NCBI RefSeq assembly: GCF_004210375.1
Contig: NC_134837.1
Location: 159,877,310 to 159,941,309 of the forward strand
From: Tachypleus tridentatus
Lineage: Eukaryota; Arthropoda; Merostomata; Xiphosura; Limulidae
Length of the DNA: 64,000 nt
Reading direction: 5' to 3'
The notes under the pieces are model-generated. The model saw nothing but the letters and a program-made list of their open reading frames with translations. It did no database searches and was not told the origin of the DNA. Positions 58,035-64,000 of this stretch are shown piece after piece. The position numbers and the translations under genes were made by a program. The first letter of the stretch is position 1, and the number at the start of each line of letters is the position of its first letter.

Positions 58035-61000
58035 CTGAAAGCTTTAAAGATTCAGAATGTAGAAAACTAAGCAAGTCAGTATAAATAGTGCAGTTTGAGT
58101 ACTGCTTAGCTTCTATGTGATCCATAGCAAGAGAAATGGCATACAGTTCAGCAGTGAACACAGAAGCTGTAGAGGGGATTCTGTGTCCAACCACCAAACC
58201 ACAATAAACAATGATAGAACCCATACAGTCACCTGATTTCGAACCATCTGTATAAATAGGAATGGAAAAATAGTTTAAAAGATGTTCAGCAAATAACAGA
58301 CAGTATTTCCAATCAGAAGTGTCTGCTTTTCTCAGATGACTTAAAGACAGGTCACATTTGGGGACTGTAAAAAGCCATGGTGGGATGGGCTGACCAGTGG
58401 ATACAGCAATGTTATCCAAGGACAGACCCAATTCATCCAACTGTGCCTGGATACAAAGGCCAAAAGGAGCAATGACAGATCATCTGTTCTGAAAACATAT
58501 GACCCATTGAGGAAAGAAAACACAATCCCAGGTGGGATGCTTTGGTAATGAAACAAGTTTTGAAGCATATAATAAAGACAGTTGAAAACTGTAGAGGTGC
58601 AAAGAAGGTTCATGAGACTGTGTATAAGCTCTGAACTGGGAAAGTGCAGAAAGCCCCAGTACAGAGCTGAAGTCCTTGATGATGATTGGGGTCCAGCATC
58701 TTTAAGGCCAAGGTCCTAGGAGAGCGATAGACCAGTGATCCATAGTCAAGTTTCAATCAAATAAGAGCATGATATATCTTTAGCATAGAACATCGATCTG
58801 CTCCCCAAGTGGTGGAAAAGAGAACACGGAGGGTGTTCAGTGCTCTTGTACATTTGACCCGTAGCTGCTTGATGTGTGGTATAAAGGTCAGCTTATTGTC
58901 ACAGATAAGTCCAAAGAACTTTGTCTTGGGGACCAAAGGCAGCACAACTTCACTGATAAAGAGTTCAGGATCAGGGTGAATACCCTATTGAGGACAAAAG
59001 TACATGCCAGTTTTAGAGAGAGAGAGAAGTTAGAGCCATTTGCTAAGGTCCACTTCAGTAAACCATTGAGGGCAATTTGTAGCTGCCACTCAATATACCT
59101 CATGTTCAACAACTGGCATGAGATGTGAAGGTCATTGACATAGAGCCCGTTTACAACAGTAAGAGGAAGTTGTTCAGTGACAGCATTAATCTTTACACTG
59201 AAAAGTATGACACTCAAAACAGTCCTGAGAGACTCCAATTTCCTGTAGAAAAGAATGAGAAAGTGTCAAACTCACACAAAGTTGGAATTTCCTGTCCACT
59301 AAAACATTAATAAAAATGGGCAAATGGTCACATAACCCATATATATGGAGGTGTCTCAAAATGCCATACCTCCATGTTGTATCATAAGCCTTCTCAATTA
59401 CAAAGAATATTGATACAAGATGTTGTTTGAGAAAGGCTTTTCTGATTGATGTTTCAAGTCAGATCAGGTGGTATAATGGTGGAACGCTGTCATCAGAACC
59501 CACACTAGGTGGGCAAGGAGGTTGTTTGATTCGAGGAACCAAACAAGATGAGCATTAACCATCCTCTCCAAGGTCTTACAGAGACAGCTCATGAAAGCAA
59601 TTGGATGGTAGTTTGAAAGAATTTTGGGGTCCTTCCAGGCTCAGAGAAAGGTAGGACAACACACTGGCACCAAGCATCAGGAAAAACATTCTCCTGCCAG
59701 ATCTGGTAAAAACAATCAGAAGAATAACAAGAAAAGCAGAAGATAGATGGTGCAGCATTTCATAGTGTACATCATCAGGTCCAACCAATGTACTGCCAGA
59801 TCAATGAAGGGCCAGTCTGAGTTCCACCAGTGTAAAGGGAAGATTATAGTCATAGAGAGAATCAGCTCAGAAGGAAAGAGGTGATTGCTCTGCCCGAATC
59901 TTAATGGCTGAAAACGTGGAAGAAGAAGCGCAAATGCTAGATACCTGGCAAAAGTTTTCACCTAGAGTATCGGCGATGTTCCGGGTATCAGCTACTTAAT
60001 GGCCATCAGAGAGTAAGATCAAAAGGAGGAAAGAATTATATTGCCCACTGACCTTTTGAATCTTGTCCCTTATGATTTTGGAACTGGTGATAGAAGATAT
60101 GCTGGTTGTGAACTTAATCCAAGATTCTTTCTGGCTTTGACATCTTACCCACCAAGGATATGCACAGGCCTGCTGGAAAGCGATGCAGTGCGAGAGTGTG
60201 GGATACCTACGAAAAGTATCCCAGACTTGTTTTAGAACTTTCCATGCCATGTGTCAAGCAAAGTTCCACTGCAGACGAGGATATCATGGAAAACGTGTAA
60301 AGGTTTTAGAAATATATTGAGCAGCTGCTTCTATAATACAGTCAGTTACTGCTGTCACACAGTCTTCTATTGATGGCTTACAAATGATGGCACAATCAAG
60401 TTCTGTGAGAGCAGTAAAAGAAGGCCAGATTGCTTGATCCAGCTTCCACCTGAACATGCGAGTCGGGTGGCATTGACCACGGCCAGTCTCTCTCAAAATT
60501 ACAGTAAAGTGATCACTGCCTCGTGGATTATTGTCAACCCTCCATGAAAAATGGGAGAATAGTGAAGGGGAGTAAATTGAGAGATCAACAGCAGTAAAAG
60601 ACTGACTAGGTACATAAAAATAAGTAGAAGAACTGCTATTGAAAAGAGAAAGGTTGTGATCAGAGAGAATAAGCTCTATGGAGCAACCCCTCCTATCAAT
60701 ATCAGGATAGGAAGTGTATCTTGGGATTTGCTGGAATGTATGTTAGGAACAGAGATGGGTATTGAAGTTGATTCATCAACTTTTTTAACCATGGAGGTCA
60801 AGACTTTTCCTTTGATTTGAGAATAATTCTTTTGGAGGCACAGAAAGATATGTCTGCACTCCCACTGTAGTAGTGGTACAAAGTGCAACAGTACATGTCC
60901 AAGATAAAGTGGTTGACAGCAACTTTTGAGCCTCAGGGTAAGTAATGTTTTGAATGATTTTCAAATGTTGCACCTCTTTTTCTTCCAACCATTTAGGGCA

Positions 61001-61105
61001 AGAACAAAAGCTGGACAGCTGGGAGCTATTGCAATAATGAAATGAGGGTCCGTTTCACACTCATAGGCATCATGGTCCTTGCCACTGCAGTGAGCACATG
61101 TCAAG
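58035..61105 (-). mobile_element. Second copy of the I-type LINE, truncated and internally deleted
   Basis: Read on the minus strand it follows the element at 27796-34130: zinc-knuckle remnants (CAH..GKDHDAYEC near 61080), EEKEVQHLKI (60985), endonuclease C-terminal half, RT (with YVND instead of YVDD near 59150), [20 protein letters not shown] (about 58890), and RNase [10 protein letters not shown] (about 58240). It stops inside RNase H after YTDLLSF near 58050. It lacks the 5' UTR, most of ORF1, the end of ORF2 and the whole 3' UTR. Relative to the first copy about 690 bases between ORF1 and the mid-endonuclease are missing (junction near 60710). It is in the same orientation as the Rab33-type gene, in its intron. 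Confidence 0.88.
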
Positions 61106-61439
61106 AAAAATGCCTATGTCAAAATCAGAGCATTAGTCATGAGTAAAACCTCTAGTTGGTAAGTCATCTGTTTCGTGTGTCTCAACAGTAGACTAACAAT
61201 TGCATTTCTTTTACTGTGAGCTTTATTTTAATAGCTTCAAATTGTATTCTTTCCCAGATATACTTCAACTGTGACACTTGTGTTACAAAACTGTGCAATT
61301 CACATGAAAATGTTTTGTTTTCACTGCATACACAGTATGCTTTGCCATGATACATAAGACTGCAAAAGTGTGAGAACAAAGTCAAAAATTAGTTTTCTGG
61401 CTAATTTCAAAGAACAATGGAAGGTAAATAGTGGGTGAA
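61106..61439. other. Intron DNA between LINE copy and Tc1 relic, nothing recognised
   Basis: No coding potential beyond a short minus frame at 61182-61385 without recognisable features. Confidence 0.5.
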
Positions 61440-62310
61440 ACATCATTTTATTAATCTTCACATTCAATACAACAGAAAATTAGTTAATGCTTTGTGTGTC
61501 CTCCTTTTGCTTCAGTAACTGCAGGCCATCTTTCAGGCATTGTTGCAACATATTTACTCAAAGTCCCTCTGGAAATTTACTCTATATATCTCTAATATAC
61601 TCTTATAATGTTTCTTTCAAAGTAGCTTTCAATTTCTAAAGTTTCTGATCTATCAAACACAAGATCTGTTCAATATGATAGAGATTAGAGCTCTGTGGAG
61701 GCCATTGCATTATTTGAATGACTTCAACAGCTTCTTTCTTAGCTAAGTAATTTCTGCACAAGTTGGATAAGTGTTTTCCAATAATACACAAACCACTGGG
61801 TATATCATGACAAATCAATATCTGACAGTTCTTGCATTGGTCCATTTTGTCACCTACTTTGCAAATATTTCCTACAACCTTCACAGAAAAACACTCCCAA
61901 ACCATCAAGCTGCCTCACCCATGCTTCATGGTAGGTACTATGCATTAAGATAAGTATCATTTGAAAACCTTTGTTCTGTTGGACTTACAACCTAAGCTTT
62001 GAAACAAATATTTTAAACTTGGACTCATCTGTCCATAACACCCTTTTCCAATCATCAGCAGTCCAGATTTTGTACTTTTTAACAAATTTCAGTCTACTGA
62101 TAATACCTAGAGATTGAAGTAAAGGTTTTTTAACTGTAATATTACCAAATATTCCATTTCACTATGTAACAAAATTTGTACTTTTTCTTGTTCCTGAGCA
62201 GAAAGTGTTACTTCCCAATTGCTTATACCTAAAGTAAATGGAAAAGACCTATTTTTCTCTTCAATTTTTTTTTTTGTGACCTGGGTAATGAAATTTTCAT
62301 ATTTACCCAT
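61440..62310 (-). pseudogene. Tc1-like transposase relic
   Basis: The minus strand gives MGKYENFITQVTKKKIEEKN (62310 onward, the usual Tc1 N-terminus), then KKYKIWTADDWKRVLWTDES near 62075-62020 with the first catalytic Asp, MVWECFSVKVVGNICKV (61908 onward), SNLCRNYLAKKEAV, and WPPQSSNLYHIEQI near 61690. The last block is the WPPQSPDLNPIE motif holding the final catalytic Glu. The segment with the second Asp (DNDPKH in the family) is missing between GKH and SNLC, so the DD34E triad is incomplete. Many stops. Inverted repeats were not found. Confidence 0.75.
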
Positions 62311-62311
62311 T

Positions 62312-62453
62312 TTCTAGAACATTCCAGATAGATTCAGTGCTGAGTAGCTGATAGAGAATTTTCTCAAACTTACAGGAATTTTCAAGAACTTTCTAAAATG
62401 TTGTAGAACTTACAAGAATTTTCAAGAACCTTTTAGAATTTTCTAAAACTTTC
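62312..62453 (+). promoter_or_regulatory. Heat-shock-element-like array
   Basis: A three-unit element TTCTAGAACATTC lies at 62312-62324. From 62356 to 62453 GAA triplets stand at 62356, 62376, 62386, 62406, 62416, 62426 and 62436, and TTC triplets at 62361, 62381, 62391, 62421, 62441 and 62451. All are in one 10-bp register with GAA and TTC alternating every 5 bases. Heat shock factor binds alternating nGAAn units. GAATTTTCAAGAACTTTC at 62376-62393 is a perfect four-unit site. That it works as a promoter is inferred. Confidence 0.65.
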
Positions 62454-62461
62454 CAGAGTAA

Positions 62462-62469
62462 TATATATA
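62462..62469 (+). promoter_or_regulatory. Candidate TATA box
   Basis: TATATATA lies 8 bases after the array and 79 bases before the ATG at 62548. Transcription would start about 30 bases on, in the cactcatcacttcac segment. Confidence 0.5.
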
Positions 62470-62547
62470 CAGGGACTCATCACTCATCACTTCACTTTAG
62501 TTCTAGCTGCCTAAATAAACACATAGGCCTATCTGATTTTATCAGAG

Positions 62548-63427
62548 ATGGCATCAAGAAGCTGCAAGCATTCTCGAGATGCATTCTGCTATGTATGTGG
62601 CCAATTTATCAAGACAAGAGCAAAAAAGTACTCTGTGACAGCATCTGCTAAAATGTGTGAAGCATACAAGGCATATTTCAGCATGCCTGTCGGGGGTCAA
62701 GACAAACCCTGGGCACCTCATTTTACCTGTGAGTACTGCAAAAAAACTCTAAAAGGTAAGACGGACAATTTTTGCATGTTTGAATAGTAAGATTTTATAT
62801 TATACAAATTTCAGACCTTTTAAAATTTAAATATCTAATGGACCTCTAGAAGGTGTTGTTCCCACCATTGCACATAAAGTTGGTCTTATGAAACAGTTTG
62901 TCACAGCTCTTGATAAAGAGTCTACAGCCTTCAAGTACCTTTCAGACTTCTTCCCTAAGCTGTCTGAGGCAAAGCTCAAAGCTGGTGTCTTTGTTGGACC
63001 ACAAATAATGATCCTGTAGTGCACAGAATTCCCCAATAAGCTCAGAAGGAAGGAAGAAAGGGCTTGAGGCAGTTTTGTCACAGTGATTTGGGGCTTCTTG
63101 GACAATCACAAAGTTGAAAAATATGTGAAACTGAATGAGGCTATGATAAGAAACTACAGCAAAATGGGTTGCAGGATGTCCCCGAAAGCCCATATCCTTG
63201 ACGCTCATCTTGATAAATTCAAGGAGAACATGGGAGCATATTCAGAGGAGCAAGGTGAGCACTTCCACCAAGATATACTAGACTTTGAATGCCACTACCA
63301 AGGAGCATATAATGAAAACATGATGGGAGACTATATTTGGGGACTGACACATGAAAGTGATTTACATTACTGTCACAATGTTAAAAAACTACTCACTTCT
63401 AAACATTATTGTATAACTTCAGTATAA
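62548..63427 (+). pseudogene. Internally deleted gene of a repetitive, uncharacterised element-like family
   Basis: ATG at 62548 (cagagATGG context) opens 79 residues with HSRDAFCYVCGQF and HFTCEYCKKTL, two Cys pairs that look like a small zinc-binding domain, ending in TAG at 62785. A second coding stretch from about 62850 reads VLFPPLHIKL, shifts frame, then GLMKQFVTALDKES, FFPKLSEAKLKAGVFVGPQI, a stop near 63018, and GCRMSPKAHILDAHLDKF, EEQGEHFHQDILDFE and MMGDYIWGL up to 63424. From memory this N- and C-terminal pair belongs to a repetitive arthropod/cnidarian protein family of roughly 500-plus residues with no assigned function; the middle is missing here. A GTAAGA donor at 62756 and a tctag acceptor at 62850 could splice the two parts. 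Dead or non-autonomous copy most likely. Confidence 0.5.
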
Positions 63428-64000
63428 ATACATGTAAATCTTGATTCATATGTTGTTTAATTCAGACATTATGTAAATGAAAATGTGCAAATTTGCTCGT
63501 TTTTACATAAAAAATAGATTAATTTCAAAATTTCATTATCCAGGTCAAAAAAGTAAAGTCTTAAGGGAATAATGGTCATTTTGTGTACTTTTACAACATA
63601 AGCAATTAAGAAATAACACATACTATTCAGGAACAAAATTTGTGTTACATAGTGTTTTTATTGAGTCTTCCTAATAATGTAGATCTGGACATTTTTCTGT
63701 TGTTTGGTACATGGTCATTTATCTCATGCTTGAAATCAGTGGCAGTCTTCATTATGTCCTAAAGACTGCATAAATGAAGAAAATATTAGTATCGTTAAGT
63801 TTAGACATTCTGCCTCTTCCTTTCCTATGTTTTAATTTACCTATCTTGGTCTAACAATCTAGGGTGTACTTGACAGTATTTGAGGAACACATCAAGTTTA
63901 AAGCAACTTGTCAGAGAGTCCAAACAGCATTATATAAAGCTTTTATGTGAACTCTGCTCTACTGACAATTCTCTATACTTTTCAGGCTGTGGCATGACAA
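63428..64000. other. 3' flank of the deleted element-like gene, nothing recognised
   Basis: AT-rich, no gene or repeat end could be placed. Confidence 0.5.

Noticed and set aside
57451-64000. Rab33 N-terminal exon within the window
   Set aside because: No P-loop or switch I sequence was found on the minus strand in this interval, so the exon is taken to lie beyond the window.
1-64000. CRISPR arrays, operons, ribosome binding sites or other prokaryotic features
   Set aside because: The sequence is eukaryotic: spliced genes, SINEs and LINEs. No regularly spaced repeat array was seen.

Overview
This is a 64 kb stretch of AT-rich eukaryotic genomic DNA, with small exons, very long introns, canonical GT/AG splice sites and a dense, varied load of decayed transposons. 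The only two genes I can name are small Rab GTPases: Rab30 on the plus strand (four coding exons, 7178-38143) and the 3' exon of a Rab33-type gene on the minus strand (56944-57450). The Rab33 5' exon(s) lie upstream, probably beyond base 64000. The two genes face each other tail to tail. An arthropod, most likely a chelicerate such as a horseshoe crab, is my best guess. This rests on my memory of the tRNA-headed SINE families and the mix of CR1, Penelope, I-type LINE, DIRS, Gypsy, Tigger, Tc1 and mariner relics. It is an inference; no search was run.

Layout. 1-400: SINE pieces and a LINE 3' tail. 1258-1503: a TA-flanked MITE. 2480-4480: CR1 and DIRS-like relics. 7178-38143: Rab30. Its intron 1 holds a Tigger element (8030-9244), a CR1 relic and a Penelope-like element with a GIY-YIG endonuclease. 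Intron 2 holds a DIRS-terminus-like repeat and a SINE. Intron 3 (19.3 kb) holds two DIRS-like retroelements in the same orientation and a complete I-type LINE (27796-34130) with a 12-bp target site duplication. 38144-56843: mostly unrecognised AT-rich DNA, an identical 72-bp tandem repeat, an orphan terminal-exon candidate (45996-46180, minus), a SINE, and a Ty3/Gypsy relic (minus) interrupted by a 400-bp mariner-type MITE. 56944-64000: the Rab33 exon, its intron with an antisense copy of the same I-type LINE, a Tc1 relic, and an internally deleted gene of an element-like family preceded by a striking heat-shock-element array and TATA box.

The observations I rate highest are three. (1) A 100-bp array of GAA/TTC triplets in strict 10-bp register sits just upstream of a TATA box at 62356-62469. 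(2) A 3'-terminal hairpin with covarying stems is shared by the I-type LINE and three different SINEs. (3) Three tandem stem-loops with compensatory changes lie in the LINE 3' UTR. Together (2) and (3) suggest RNA structures used for retrotransposition, with SINEs parasitising this LINE.

Limits: all homology calls come from reading motifs by eye. Transcript ends, 5' UTR exons and promoters of the Rab genes are not determined.
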